Positions 49,370 to 59,189 of a DNA stretch of 64,000 nt are shown in pieces (position 1 is the stretch's first letter; the number at the start of each line of letters is the position of its first letter). The DNA is from [Borrelia] finlandensis. Its GTDB lineage: Bacteria; Spirochaetota; Spirochaetia; Borreliales; Borreliaceae. The position numbers were made by a program, and so were the translations under genes. The DNA is taken from NCBI RefSeq assembly GCF_000181875.2, contig NZ_ABJZ02000002.1, forward strand, positions 62,001-126,000. Reading direction: 5' to 3'. Below the pieces are notes generated by a model. The model made no database searches. It saw only the letters and a program-made list of their open reading frames with translations, and was not told where the DNA came from.

Positions 49370-51168
49370 TGGGTGTTATAACAAATTTTAGATACAAGTT
49401 CGGCATATTTTTTTTAATAGTAATTATGGTGCTTTATTTGGCGATTTTATTCCAAATGCAAATTGGTAAGCATTTGTTTTATGACAGAGAAGCTAATGTT
49501 TTTTTATCAAGATTGGAAAAAATCAATGCCTCAAGAGGTGAAATTTTGGATTCTAATTCCAATGTTTTGGCAAATAATTTAACCATGTTTATCTTAAAGA
49601 TAAGCTTACAACAGTATTACAATATGCCTGCTGCTACTAGAATTGAGATGATAGATTTTTTATCAAGCACTCTAGATATTGATAAATCAATTATTTTGTC
49701 TAAACTTCAAGAGCCTGGTGGATACCTTAAAGATGTTGAAATAATTGAACTTACCCCAAAGATGCTTTTCAAAATTTCTGAAAAAAAGTTTTATTATCCT
49801 GCTCTTTTGTGGACCTATTCTTTTAAGCGTAACTATTTAGTTGACGATTCATATTCGCATTCAATCGGTTATGTTGGGCAAATAAATCAAAGAGAACTTA
49901 GAACGTTTTACAATGTTAGTGGATATGATAATACTTCTACGATTGGAAAGTTGGGCGTTGAACAAGTTTATGATAATTACATTAGAGGGCAAGAGGGATT
50001 AATAAAATACAAGGTAGATTCTAAGGAGAGAAGAATAGACGATGGTTCTATTATAAAAAATATGATGCCCGGTAATGATGTTGTGCTTAATATTAATAAA
50101 GATATTCAAGATCTTGCTAAGAATGCTTTAGGTAAAAGGTATGGTTCTGTTGTAGTATTAAAACCATCAACAGGCGCTGTTCTTGCTCTTCACAATTATC
50201 CTTATTATTCTATGAAAGATGTTTACAATAAAGATAATAAGGAAGATTACTCTTTTTTAAATAAAGCAATTCAATCTGTTTACCCGCCTGCGTCTATTTT
50301 TAAATTAGTTGTTGCTGCTGCCATTCTTGAAGAAAGAGTTATAGACAAAGATCGTAAAATTTATTGTCCTGGATATTTTAAAGTTGGAAATAGAATTTTT
50401 CATTGTTGGAAGCCCGGTGGTCATGGGTATGTTAATTTAGAAGAGGCAATTGCACATTCTTCTAATGTTTATTTTTATACACTTGGGCTTAAGTATCTTG
50501 GAGTTGATAGAATTAGAAAATATGCAAAAGAATTTGGGTTTGGAGAAAAAACAGGAATTGATTTGCCAAATGAAGTAGCTGGTCTTCTTCCTAGTCCTGA
50601 GTGGAAAGAAAAAACTTTTAATCAGCCTTGGGTAGGAGGAGATACTGTAAATTTTTCAATAGGTCAAGGATTTTTAAATGCTACTCCTATGCAGATTGTT
50701 AATATGGTTGCTATGATTGCAAATGAAGGTGTTGTATATAAACCTAGAATTGTAAATAAAATTTTAAAAGGTGGTACTAATAAAGTTGTTCTTGAAAATA
50801 AACCAGAAATATTAAGAAAGACAAATCTTATTAGTAAAAACACATTTAAACTTCTGAAAAAATATATGAGAAGTGTTATAACTTATGGTACAGCAAGATA
50901 TGCAGTTCTTACCAAAGCTGTTAAGGTTGGAGGAAAAACAGGTACTGGTCAAACCGGTATAGATGGTTTTGAAAATAGTTCTTTTGTTGGACTTGCCCCT
51001 TATAACGGTTCAGCCGATAATCAAATTATTGTTTTTAGTTTGGTTGAGGCAAAAAGTAATGTGGATTGGTGGCCTGCAAAATCTACAGATTTAATAATGC
51101 AAGGCATTTTTGCAAATCAAAGTTATGAAGATATTCTTAAAGGTTATAGACCGTGGTATATTAGGTAG
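49369..51168 (+). CDS. mrdA: Penicillin-binding protein 2 (peptidoglycan transpeptidase)
   Basis: Class B transpeptidase of the elongation machinery. 599 residues with one N-terminal membrane helix (about 8-28), a dimerisation domain (SRGEILDSNSNVLANN) and the transpeptidase domain. The active-site motifs are SIFK in YPPASIFKLV, SSN in AHSSNVYFY and KTGTG in VGGKTGTGQTG. The GTG start shares a G with the mreD stop. It pairs with the RodA encoded next. Confidence 0.95.
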   Translation: MGVITNFRYKFGIFFLIVIMVLYLAILFQMQIGKHLFYDREANVFLSRLEKINASRGEILDSNSNVLANNLTMFILKISLQQYYNMPAATRIEMIDFLSSTLDIDKSIILSKLQEPGGYLKDVEIIELTPKMLFKISEKKFYYPALLWTYSFKRNYLVDDSYSHSIGYVGQINQRELRTFYNVSGYDNTSTIGKLGVEQVYDNYIRGQEGLIKYKVDSKERRIDDGSIIKNMMPGNDVVLNINKDIQDLAKNALGKRYGSVVVLKPSTGAVLALHNYPYYSMKDVYNKDNKEDYSFLNKAIQSVYPPASIFKLVVAAAILEERVIDKDRKIYCPGYFKVGNRIFHCWKPGGHGYVNLEEAIAHSSNVYFYTLGLKYLGVDRIRKYAKEFGFGEKTGIDLPNEVAGLLPSPEWKEKTFNQPWVGGDTVNFSIGQGFLNATPMQIVNMVAMIANEGVVYKPRIVNKILKGGTNKVVLENKPEILRKTNLISKNTFKLLKKYMRSVITYGTARYAVLTKAVKVGGKTGTGQTGIDGFENSSFVGLAPYNGSADNQIIVFSLVEAKSNVDWWPAKSTDLIMQGIFANQSYEDILKGYRPWYIR

Positions 51169-51172
51169 ATTA

Positions 51173-52489
51173 ATGGTTTTTAGAAAAAATTATGATTATT
51201 TGGCTTTGATAAGCTTACTTATAGTTTCTTTTGTTGGTATATTGTTGATTTATTCTAGCGATTATAATATTAGTGGATCTTTAACCAAGAATGAATATAT
51301 AAAACAAACCCTTTGGGTAATTATTGGATTTTTTCTAATTTTTATAGTGGGCAAATATGATTTAAAATTTGTTTATAGCATGGTATATCCTTTATATTTT
51401 TTATTAATATTGGCTTTAATTTTTACTGCATTTTTTGGAATGACAGTAAATGGAGCAAGATCTTGGATTGGCATATGGAAACTTGGAGGTCAGCCTTCTG
51501 AATTTGGTAAAGTTATTATTGTTTTGACCCTTTCAAAATTTTATACTGAAAAAAAGGGTTATAATGAATTTTTTACCTTTATTACTGCATTTTTATTAAT
51601 TTTTCCATCGGTAATTCTTATATTATTGCAACCCGATTTTGGTACAGCAATAGTATATTTAACCATTTTTATATTTATTTCTTTTTTTGCAGGAATAGAT
51701 TTGCACTATGTTTTAGCATTTGCGTTGATAGGGTTTTTTTCTTTTGTTTTTGCAATTTTACCGGTTTGGTATGAGTATAAGGTGAATATGGGTAATGTAT
51801 TTTATCTTATTTTCTCAAATCCTTTTTATTTTAGAGTAATAATGGGAGTGCTGCTTTTAATTCTTTTGATTTCTGTTTTAGGGTTTTTCATTTCTAAATA
51901 TGGTTTGAGTATTAAAATAATTTATTTTTATGTATTTTTTGCAAGTTCTATTTTATTAGTTTCAATAGTGTTTTCAAAGGTTCTTTCAAAGTTAATGAAG
52001 ACTTATCAGATTAAACGGTTTTTGGTATTCTTAGATCCGGCTATTGATGCTAAGGGTGCTGGTTGGAATTTAAATCAGGTTAAAATAGCAATTGGTTCTG
52101 GCGGTCTTTTGGGTAAAGGATTTTTAAAGGGACCTTATACCCACGCTAATTATGTGCCATCTCAAAGCACAGATTTTATTTTTTCTATTCTTGCCGAAGA
52201 GTTTGGGTTTTTGGGTGTTAGCACTATTTTAATATTATTTTTTTTCCTTTTTTTTAAATTTTTGATAATAATGAATAAAAGTCAAGATAGATATATGGCC
52301 TTAGTAATATCTGGAATTTTGGGACTTTTATTTTTTCATACCTCTTTTAATGTTGGAATGTCTTTAGGAGTTCTTCCTATTACTGGGATTCCTTTTCCTT
52401 TTCTTTCTTATGGAGGTTCTTCTACTATTACATTTTTTTTAGCAATGTCTTTTTATTTTAATATTGAATCAATAGTTGCTATGGATTGA
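51173..52489 (+). CDS. rodA: RodA peptidoglycan glycosyltransferase
   Basis: SEDS-family polymerase of the elongasome, about 10 membrane spans in 438 residues. Family sequence: VNGARSWIGI near 90, LLQPDFGTAIVY, WNLNQVKIAIGSGGLLGKG, VPSQSTDFIFSILAEEFGF and the C-terminal PITGIPFPFLSYGGSS. ATG 51173 (5 bp after the PBP2 stop) is chosen; longer frames overlap PBP2. It ends the mre unit. Confidence 0.95.
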   Translation: MVFRKNYDYLALISLLIVSFVGILLIYSSDYNISGSLTKNEYIKQTLWVIIGFFLIFIVGKYDLKFVYSMVYPLYFLLILALIFTAFFGMTVNGARSWIGIWKLGGQPSEFGKVIIVLTLSKFYTEKKGYNEFFTFITAFLLIFPSVILILLQPDFGTAIVYLTIFIFISFFAGIDLHYVLAFALIGFFSFVFAILPVWYEYKVNMGNVFYLIFSNPFYFRVIMGVLLLILLISVLGFFISKYGLSIKIIYFYVFFASSILLVSIVFSKVLSKLMKTYQIKRFLVFLDPAIDAKGAGWNLNQVKIAIGSGGLLGKGFLKGPYTHANYVPSQSTDFIFSILAEEFGFLGVSTILILFFFLFFKFLIIMNKSQDRYMALVISGILGLLFFHTSFNVGMSLGVLPITGIPFPFLSYGGSSTITFFLAMSFYFNIESIVAMD

Positions 52490-52542
52490 GAATTTATTTT
52501 CAGGTTTTTGTTTTCTTATCTCTATTTTTTTAGAAAATTTTT

Positions 52543-52570
52543 TTGTATATTTTAATTTAGTAATTATAAA
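52543..52570 (+). promoter_or_regulatory. Candidate promoter of thrS
   Basis: TTGTAT (52543-52548), 16 bp, TATAAA (52565-52570), giving an 85-nt leader before the GTG at 52655. The leader has a GCGTA direct repeat near 52580-52596 but no T-box consensus or long stem that I can see. Confidence 0.35.
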
Positions 52571-52654
52571 TATTTGAGGTGCGTATTTTTGCGTAAAAGT
52601 GATGAGTGTGAATTTTAATTTTTTAATAAAAAGCGAAAGGCGAAAGGTATTGTT

Positions 52655-54400
52655 GTGAGCAAAGATTTAGATAAAGAAGATATTCTTTACAAAAAAAGAC
52701 ACTCAATAGCTCATGTTATGGCAGAAGCTGTTCTTGATTTATTTCCAAATACCAAGATTGCAATAGGTCCTCCTATTAAAGATGGTTTTTATTATGATTT
52801 TGAATTTAAAAAGCAGATTACAGAAGATTCTCTTTTAGACATAGAAAATAGAATGAGAGAAATTTTAAAGACCGGAAGTTCTTTTGAAAAAGAGATAATA
52901 AGCGTAGAACAGGCTCTTGAAATTTTTAAAGATGAACCTTATAAGATTGATTTGATTAAAAATTTTGATTTACAAAATGAAGTTTCTATTTACAAGAGTC
53001 ACAATTTTGTCGATCTTTGTAGAGGTCCTCATGTTGAGAATATGAATAAAATTGATCCAAAGGCATTTAAGCTTACTAGTATTGCTGGGGCTTATTGGCG
53101 GGGCAGTGAAAAAAACCCAATGCTTACCAGAATTTATGGAACCTTATGGAATAATGAAAAAGAACTGAGATCTTATCTTAATTTGAGAGAGGAAATAAAA
53201 AAAAGAGATCATAGAAAGCTTGGAAAAGAGCTTGATTTATTTTCTATTCATGAAGAGATTGGGCCAGGACTTGTTTTTTTTCATCCCAATGGTGCCAAAA
53301 TAAGAGCTTTAATAGAAGATTTTTGGAGAGAAGAGCACTCTAAAAATGGGTATGATATTCTTTTTACTCCTCATGTTGGTAAATCTTGGCTTTGGCAAAC
53401 TTCTGGTCATTTAGACTTTTATAAGGATAGCATGTTTGCAAAAATCGAAATGGATAAAAGTGATTATTATCTTAAACCCATGAATTGTCCTTTTCATATT
53501 GCAATTTACAATACAGGTAAGCATTCTTATAGAGATTTGCCATTTAGATGGGCCGAGCTTGGCACTGTGTATCGTTATGAAAAGATAGGCGCTTTGCATG
53601 GTATGATGAGAGCCAGAGGGTTTACCCAGGATGATGCTCATATTATATGCACCCATTCTCAAGTTTTAGATGAGATTAAAGAAGTTCTTAGGTTTGCTAT
53701 TTATATGTGGAGTAAATTTGGCTTTAGCAATCTAAAGGCATATCTTTCTACAAAGCCTGACAAATCTGTTGGCAATGATTCTGATTGGGAAATGTCTTTA
53801 AAAGTTCTTGAAGAGACTTTAAGCGATTTTGAAGTTCCTTATGAAATTGATAAGGGGGGAGGTGCTTTTTATGGGCCTAAAATTGATCTTAAGATAGTTG
53901 ATTCGCTTGAGAGAGAGTGGCAGATGAGTACAATTCAATTTGATTTTAATCTCCCTGAAAGGTTTAATATGACTTATACCGCTGAGGATGGTAAAGAAAA
54001 AAGACCATTTATGATTCATAGAGCTTTGTTAGGATCTATTGAAAGATTTTTTGGAATTCTTGTAGAGCATTATGGTGGTGCGTTTCCTTTATGGTTATCT
54101 CCTGTTCAAGTAGTAATCATTCCTGTTAACAATATTGTCGAAGATTATGCTATTAAGGTTTTTAATAAATTTAAAAATGAGGGGATTAGAATAAAGCTTG
54201 ATAATAGTTCCTCAAGAATGAATGCTAAAATTAGAGAATATCAGGCTAAAAAAATACCTTATATGTTTATAATTGGTGAGAGAGAAGCAACAGAAGAGAG
54301 AATATCTATTAGAACAAGAACAAATGAGCAAATAAATGGAATTAAACTTGATGAAGCTCTTAAATTTATTTTATTTAAAATAAGAGATAAGGAGATTTGA
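52655..54400 (+). CDS. thrS: Threonyl-tRNA synthetase, lacking the TGS domain
   Basis: Charges tRNA-Thr. 581 residues from GTG 52655; the usual bacterial enzyme is about 640. It begins directly with the editing (SAD) region KKRHSIAHVMAEAVLDLFP, so the N-terminal TGS domain is absent. Editing residues (HxxxH and the later LCRGPHVENM) are present. The catalytic core has MNCPFHI, RYEKIGALHGMMRARGFTQDDAHI and MIHRALLGSIERF, and a C-terminal anticodon-binding domain. A short spacer separates it from pgsA. Confidence 0.95.
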   Translation: MSKDLDKEDILYKKRHSIAHVMAEAVLDLFPNTKIAIGPPIKDGFYYDFEFKKQITEDSLLDIENRMREILKTGSSFEKEIISVEQALEIFKDEPYKIDLIKNFDLQNEVSIYKSHNFVDLCRGPHVENMNKIDPKAFKLTSIAGAYWRGSEKNPMLTRIYGTLWNNEKELRSYLNLREEIKKRDHRKLGKELDLFSIHEEIGPGLVFFHPNGAKIRALIEDFWREEHSKNGYDILFTPHVGKSWLWQTSGHLDFYKDSMFAKIEMDKSDYYLKPMNCPFHIAIYNTGKHSYRDLPFRWAELGTVYRYEKIGALHGMMRARGFTQDDAHIICTHSQVLDEIKEVLRFAIYMWSKFGFSNLKAYLSTKPDKSVGNDSDWEMSLKVLEETLSDFEVPYEIDKGGGAFYGPKIDLKIVDSLEREWQMSTIQFDFNLPERFNMTYTAEDGKEKRPFMIHRALLGSIERFFGILVEHYGGAFPLWLSPVQVVIIPVNNIVEDYAIKVFNKFKNEGIRIKLDNSSSRMNAKIREYQAKKIPYMFIIGEREATEERISIRTRTNEQINGIKLDEALKFILFKIRDKEI

Positions 54401-54404
54401 TAAA

Positions 54405-55034
54405 TTGAATAATTTAATCAAGGTCATTACCCCTAATAAAATAACATTAGCTAGAATTGCACTTTCCTTTATCATATTGATTTTATTTTTTTTGGAAAAT
54501 GTATTTTTTTCGTATTTGTTTTTTGGAATTATTTGGTTTTTAATTATTTTTAATGAATTTACTGATTTTATTGATGGTTATCTTGCAAGAAGATATGGTC
54601 TTGTTAGCAATGTAGGTAAAATTTTAGATCCTTATGCGGATGTTTTGCAACATTTAACATATTTTGTTTTTTTCTTTTACAAAGGTATAACCCCTTATTA
54701 TTTTTTTGTAATATTTATTTATCGTGAAATTTCTATTGGGTTTGTTAGGAATTTAATTATTCAGTTTAATGTAGTTCAACAAGCAAATTTTTTGGGGAAA
54801 TTAAAGTCACTTCTTTATGCTGTTTGCACTTTTGCAAGCCTTTTATTTTATACTTTAAATCAACTGAACTTTACAGAGCCCGTTCAAAATTTTATTAGTT
54901 ACATTTTAACTTTTGAATTTAAATTTTTATTTATTGTTCAAATTACATATGTTTGTGCTGCTTTTTTTGCAATTTTATCATTTTTAGAATATGTGTTAAT
55001 ATTTTTGAATGTAAAAAAATATGAAAATAAATAA
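54405..55034 (+). CDS. pgsA: CDP-alcohol phosphatidyltransferase, likely PgsA
   Basis: Probable phosphatidylglycerophosphate synthase, 209 residues and multi-span. The family motif is complete: D-F-I-D-G-Y-L-A-R-R, then G at the right spacing and DPYAD (about 51-77). TTG start with AAGGAG about 10 bp upstream. Substrate assignment within the CDP-alcohol family is inferred from N-terminal ITPNKITLARI and from general PgsA similarity. It overlaps the next gene by 14 bases. Confidence 0.88.
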   Translation: MNNLIKVITPNKITLARIALSFIILILFFLENVFFSYLFFGIIWFLIIFNEFTDFIDGYLARRYGLVSNVGKILDPYADVLQHLTYFVFFFYKGITPYYFFVIFIYREISIGFVRNLIIQFNVVQQANFLGKLKSLLYAVCTFASLLFYTLNQLNFTEPVQNFISYILTFEFKFLFIVQITYVCAAFFAILSFLEYVLIFLNVKKYENK

Positions 55035-56466
55035 GACATTCATTTTGCTATTTTTATTGACAAAATTTTCTTTTATTCAAGCTCAAGCAAATCAAATATT
55101 AACAGAAATTAGTCCTTTAAGTATTTTAAGCAAAAATGGGAAAGGAAGTGTTTACTTAAAAGTTAGCAAATCTTCTGATTATATTTTAACCTTAGATAAG
55201 AGTTCAAATTCCGATTTTGTTTTTAGAATTTATGATATTTCTAATAAAAAATATATAACTGATAAAGTAAAAAGAAGAGATTTTAAAATAAGATTAGATA
55301 AAAATTCTCTTTATGCAATAATATATGTTGGTACTAAAAATGAAAACATTAAGTTTTCGCTTACAGATTTAGATTTTTCAATTTTAAGTAGCGATTCCCT
55401 GAAAGCTAAAACATCTAAGATTGAAAAAGAAGATTTATTTTTTACTTTAAAAGATTTGCCTGTTTTAAATTTAACTGCCAAGCTTAAAAAATATGTATTA
55501 AGGATTTATAAAGGCAATATTTATATTGCTTATCAGTTAGAAAATAGCGATGATATTAAAGTTGCTGAATTTATTGAGGATGTTGGTTGGTTTAATCTTG
55601 ATTCATCTGTTAATAGAAATATTACTAATATAGTTAATTTTGATTTTTCAATTAATTCCAAAGGAAATTTATATATTGCTTTTGTTACGAAATCGGGGGC
55701 TGATTTCGCCAGTGAGCTTGTAGTTAAAAAATTTAATAGTAGAAAATGGATTGATATTAGTCCTGGTCACATAGAAAATTTTGGATCTTTATTAAATATT
55801 AGCATTGATTTAAAAGATAGGTTGTATTTAGCGTATTTAAGGGAAATTAGGGGTGAATATAAAATTAATTTAATCTCGAATATGGGTTACGGAAGTATTT
55901 GGACCGATGTAATACATTCTTATTTAAGTAAAGGTGATTCTAATGTTAATTCATCAAACATTGGGTTAATATCTGAACCTTTTTTGGGCATTTTTTATAA
56001 TTATAAGTCAAATAATGAGATTAAATCTGAATTTATTATAAACAATGAAAATGCTTGGGTAAATGCAAATATTCCTTCTGTTTATATGGCTAATTTTATT
56101 AAAGGCTTTTTTGATTCTAATTTTAATCAAATAATTATGAGTTTTGTTTCTGAAAATAGACCTATTGTAAACATTTGTCCTTTGAAAAGTAGTAGATGGA
56201 TTAATATAAGCCCTAATGTTGAAATGGAAGGTTTAAGTACTGACATTGGGCTTTATAAAAATAATTTGTTTTTGGCTTTTGAAGACAATAATAATGTGAG
56301 ATTAATTTATTTTAAGAATAAAAATTGGTATTTTTTAAATAAGCTTGAGAATTTTAAGAGTGATGTTAAAAGCCCTCAGATTGGAATTTATGGCAATCAA
56401 GGGCTTGTAATCTCTACTTTAAGCTCTAATTCCAATGAATTATTTTTTACTTTGATTTGCCAATGA
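55021..56466 (+). CDS. Secreted protein with beta-propeller-like repeats, unknown
   Basis: 481 residues with an N-terminal signal sequence (MKINKTFILLFLLTKFSFIQAQA). The central part shows recurring units with the pattern LYIAY or LYLAY followed 15-25 residues later by W-I/F-D-I/L (for example NIYIAYQLE / GWFNLDSS, NLYIAFVTK / KWIDISPG, RLYLAYLRE / IWTDVIH, NLFLAFED / NWYFLN). These look like blades of a beta-propeller. No enzyme motif. It follows pgsA with overlap and converges on the CYTH gene with a 27-base overlap; a TTACTTT / AAAGTAA stem spans the stop. Confidence 0.75.
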   Translation: MKINKTFILLFLLTKFSFIQAQANQILTEISPLSILSKNGKGSVYLKVSKSSDYILTLDKSSNSDFVFRIYDISNKKYITDKVKRRDFKIRLDKNSLYAIIYVGTKNENIKFSLTDLDFSILSSDSLKAKTSKIEKEDLFFTLKDLPVLNLTAKLKKYVLRIYKGNIYIAYQLENSDDIKVAEFIEDVGWFNLDSSVNRNITNIVNFDFSINSKGNLYIAFVTKSGADFASELVVKKFNSRKWIDISPGHIENFGSLLNISIDLKDRLYLAYLREIRGEYKINLISNMGYGSIWTDVIHSYLSKGDSNVNSSNIGLISEPFLGIFYNYKSNNEIKSEFIINNENAWVNANIPSVYMANFIKGFFDSNFNQIIMSFVSENRPIVNICPLKSSRWINISPNVEMEGLSTDIGLYKNNLFLAFEDNNNVRLIYFKNKNWYFLNKLENFKSDVKSPQIGIYGNQGLVISTLSSNSNELFFTLICQ

Positions 56467-56973
56467 AAGTAATTCAGAGTAAGGTCTAGTTTCGATGTTT
56501 TCTTTTAATCCAAATTGGTTGATTATGTTATCAATTTCTTTTTTTGCCAAGTCTATATCATTTTGATTGTTAATTATTTTTTCTATTTCTAAAAAAAACC
56601 CAAGATTTTTTATTTCGTTTATCTCTACATTTAAATTGTTAGTTTGATAAATTAAACTTTTTTTTATCTTTTTGTATAGCTTTTTAAATTTAAGCTCTTT
56701 TATAAGGGTTAAAAAATTATTAATACTATCTATTTTGAATTCTATCTCTTTATTAATTTCTACAGTATGGTTGTTGTCTAATATTTTTTTTTTAAATGTG
56801 ACAATTTTTTCTAGAGTATTTAATTTTCTTATTCTTATAATTTTTTTTTGGTTTGAGTAATAGATATCAGTTTTTATTTCTTCTTTAATAAACTTAAATT
56901 TTTTATTTGCTAGCTTAATAATTCTTTTTAACTCTTTTGGAGGAATAAATGCTTTTGATTCTATTTCAAACAT
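56440..56973 (-). CDS. cyaB: CYTH-domain protein, class IV adenylyl cyclase (CyaB)
   Basis: 177 residues; the N-terminus FEIESKAFI holds the ExExK signature of the CYTH fold (E3, E5, K7). Later Arg and Lys strands (IRIRKLN, VTFKKK, EINKEIEFK) and FFLEIEKII fit the triphosphate tunnel. B. burgdorferi CyaB is described as an adenylyl cyclase; a triphosphatase is the alternative for this fold. Minus strand, divergent from ktrB. Confidence 0.88.
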   Translation of the reverse strand: MFEIESKAFIPPKELKRIIKLANKKFKFIKEEIKTDIYYSNQKKIIRIRKLNTLEKIVTFKKKILDNNHTVEINKEIEFKIDSINNFLTLIKELKFKKLYKKIKKSLIYQTNNLNVEINEIKNLGFFLEIEKIINNQNDIDLAKKEIDNIINQFGLKENIETRPYSELLSLANQSKK

Positions 56974-57069
56974 ATATTAAAAATAATGTAATTATGATAA
57001 TATTTCAATGTTAAAATATTGTGCTATATAAGATAAATTTTTAATAATTTAAACAACTTTTTGTATGAT

Positions 57070-58392
57070 ATGTTGAAATTTGAATTTAGCGACAGGTTTT
57101 TACTTTTTAGTTATTTTGTTTTAATTATGTTTATAGGCTCTCTTTTGTTGATGTTGCCTATTTCCTGGGAAGGTGATGGCAAATTAGCATACATTGATGC
57201 TCTTTTTACTGCTGTTTCTGCTGTAAGTATTACGGGCCTTACAACAGTTAAAATGGAAGGCTTTTCTACTTTTGGATTTATTTTGATAATGTTGCTGATC
57301 CAGCTTGGAGGACTTGGATTCATAAGTATTACCACTTTTTATTTGCTTATACCTAAAAAGAAAATGAATTTAACAGATGCAAGAATAATAAAGCAGTATT
57401 CCCTTTCAAATATAGAATATAATCCTATTAGAATTTTAAAAAGCATATTGTTTATAACTTTTTCAATTGAAATGATAGGTTTAATATTAATACTTATTTG
57501 TTTTAAACTTAGGGGAGCGAATATTTCATTCTTAGAGGCTTTATTTACGACAATTTCTGCTTTTTGCAATGCAGGTTTTTCTATGCATTCTGAGAGTATT
57601 TATGCATGGCGAGATGTTCCTGAAGCTATAGTTGTGGTCTCTATTTTAATAATTTGTGGTGGGCTTGGGTTTATGGTTTATAGAGATGTAAATAATACTA
57701 TTAAAAACAAAAAAAAACTATCGCTTCATGCCAAAATAGTTTTTTCTTTAAGTTTCTTTTTAATTATAATTGGTGCAATTTTATTTTTTTTTACAGAGAT
57801 GCATAAATTAAAAGCTGGTTATTCAATGAGTACTTTAATATTTAATTCAATTTTTTATTCGATTAGTACCAGAACAGCTGGCTTTAATTATCTTGATAAT
57901 TCTTTAATAAGTGGAAGAACTCAAATAATTTCTCTACCATTCATGTTTATTGGTGGTGCACCCGGATCAACTGCAGGAGGGATTAAGATTACAACATTTT
58001 TTTTAATTGTATTAGCTGTTGTTAAAAATCAAAACGGCAATGGATATATTATTGGTTCTTACAAGGTTTCAATAGATAGTATAAGATTTGCACTTTTATT
58101 TTTTGCAAGAGCTATTTTTATTTTAAGTTTTTCTTTTTTCATGCTTCTTTTTTTTGAGGGAGGATCTGGCAATTGGAAGGTTATTGATTTAGGTTATGAA
58201 GTATTTTCTGCTTTTGGAACGGTTGGTCTTTCAGTTGGAGTAACTCAGGATTTGTCATTTTGGGGGAAAGTCATTATAATTTTTACTATGTTTGCAGGGC
58301 GAATAGGGCTTTTTTCAATGGCTGTTTTTGTTTCAAGAAAGTCACGTTTTGAAGAATTTACAAGGCCAAGGCAAGATATTTTGGTTGGTTGA
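57070..58392 (+). CDS. ktrB: KtrB potassium transporter, membrane subunit
   Basis: Trk/Ktr-type potassium channel-like subunit, 440 residues from ATG 57070 (TTG 57061 also possible; no clear ribosome site). Four pore-loop motifs: VSITGLTT, AFCNAGFS, SISTRTAGFN and FSAFGTVGLS, with TAGGIKITT in the gating region. The next gene encodes the RCK regulator KtrA. Confidence 0.92.
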   Translation: MLKFEFSDRFLLFSYFVLIMFIGSLLLMLPISWEGDGKLAYIDALFTAVSAVSITGLTTVKMEGFSTFGFILIMLLIQLGGLGFISITTFYLLIPKKKMNLTDARIIKQYSLSNIEYNPIRILKSILFITFSIEMIGLILILICFKLRGANISFLEALFTTISAFCNAGFSMHSESIYAWRDVPEAIVVVSILIICGGLGFMVYRDVNNTIKNKKKLSLHAKIVFSLSFFLIIIGAILFFFTEMHKLKAGYSMSTLIFNSIFYSISTRTAGFNYLDNSLISGRTQIISLPFMFIGGAPGSTAGGIKITTFFLIVLAVVKNQNGNGYIIGSYKVSIDSIRFALLFFARAIFILSFSFFMLLFFEGGSGNWKVIDLGYEVFSAFGTVGLSVGVTQDLSFWGKVIIIFTMFAGRIGLFSMAVFVSRKSRFEEFTRPRQDILVG

Positions 58393-58397
58393 AGCAT

Positions 58398-59180
58398 ATG
58401 AAAACATTTGTTATTATTGGACTTAGTAATTTAGGCATTCATCTACTTGAAGATTTAAGCAGGCTTGATTGTCAAATTATTATTATAGATACATCTAAAG
58501 AGCTTATTGAAGAATATGATGTGATATCTACAGAAAGCTTTGTTGTTGAGCAATTCACTAAAAATGCTTTGAAAAGAATAATTCCAGTAGATACAGACGC
58601 TGTTGTTATTGATTTTGATGATGATCTTGGCAAAAGTGCTCTTGTTACTCACTATTGTAATCTTTTAGGTTTGAAAGAAATATGTGTTAAGACAGAAAAT
58701 AGAGATGATGCTGAAATATTAAAAACTCTTGGGGCAACAAAAATTATATTTCCAAGTAAAGATGCTGCAAAAAGATTAACTCCATTATTAGTATCTCCGA
58801 ATCTTTCAACTTATAATATTATTGGGTATGATATTATTGTTGCTGAAACTGTTATTCCCAAGGAATATGTTGGTAAAACTCTTTTTGAAGCCGATCTTAG
58901 AAGAGAATGTGGGATTACAGTTATTGCTGTTAGAAATTTAAGTAATTCTAGGTATGAATTTGTTGATGGCGATTATTTTTTTTTAAAAGATGATAAAATT
59001 GTAATTTGTGGTAAACCAGATAGCATTGAAAATTTTACAAATAATAAAGATTTAATTAAAGATTTAATTTCAGGCTCTAAAGAGGATGAAAATTTAAATA
59101 AAGATGCTGAGAAAAAATCGAGATTTTTAGGGATTTTTAATTTTATGAAAATTTTTCAAAAAGATCGTAAGGATAATTAG
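58398..59180 (+). CDS. ktrA: KtrA potassium uptake regulator (RCK domain)
   Basis: Cytoplasmic gating ring subunit. 260 residues: an RCK_N Rossmann domain starting FVIIGLSNLGIHLLEDL and an RCK_C domain (about 135-215, PKEYVGKTLFEADLRRECG). A charged C-terminal tail of about 40 residues (SGSKEDENLNKDAEKKS then FLGIFNFMKIF) goes beyond the usual 220. ATG 58398 lies 5 bp after the ktrB stop. Confidence 0.92.
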   Translation: MKTFVIIGLSNLGIHLLEDLSRLDCQIIIIDTSKELIEEYDVISTESFVVEQFTKNALKRIIPVDTDAVVIDFDDDLGKSALVTHYCNLLGLKEICVKTENRDDAEILKTLGATKIIFPSKDAAKRLTPLLVSPNLSTYNIIGYDIIVAETVIPKEYVGKTLFEADLRRECGITVIAVRNLSNSRYEFVDGDYFFLKDDKIVICGKPDSIENFTNNKDLIKDLISGSKEDENLNKDAEKKSRFLGIFNFMKIFQKDRKDN

Positions 59181-59189
59181 GATTTAAGA

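Noticed and set aside
52490..52654. T-box or threonine riboswitch before thrS
   Set aside because: No T-box bulge sequence, specifier stem or terminator/antiterminator pair could be found in the 165 bp.
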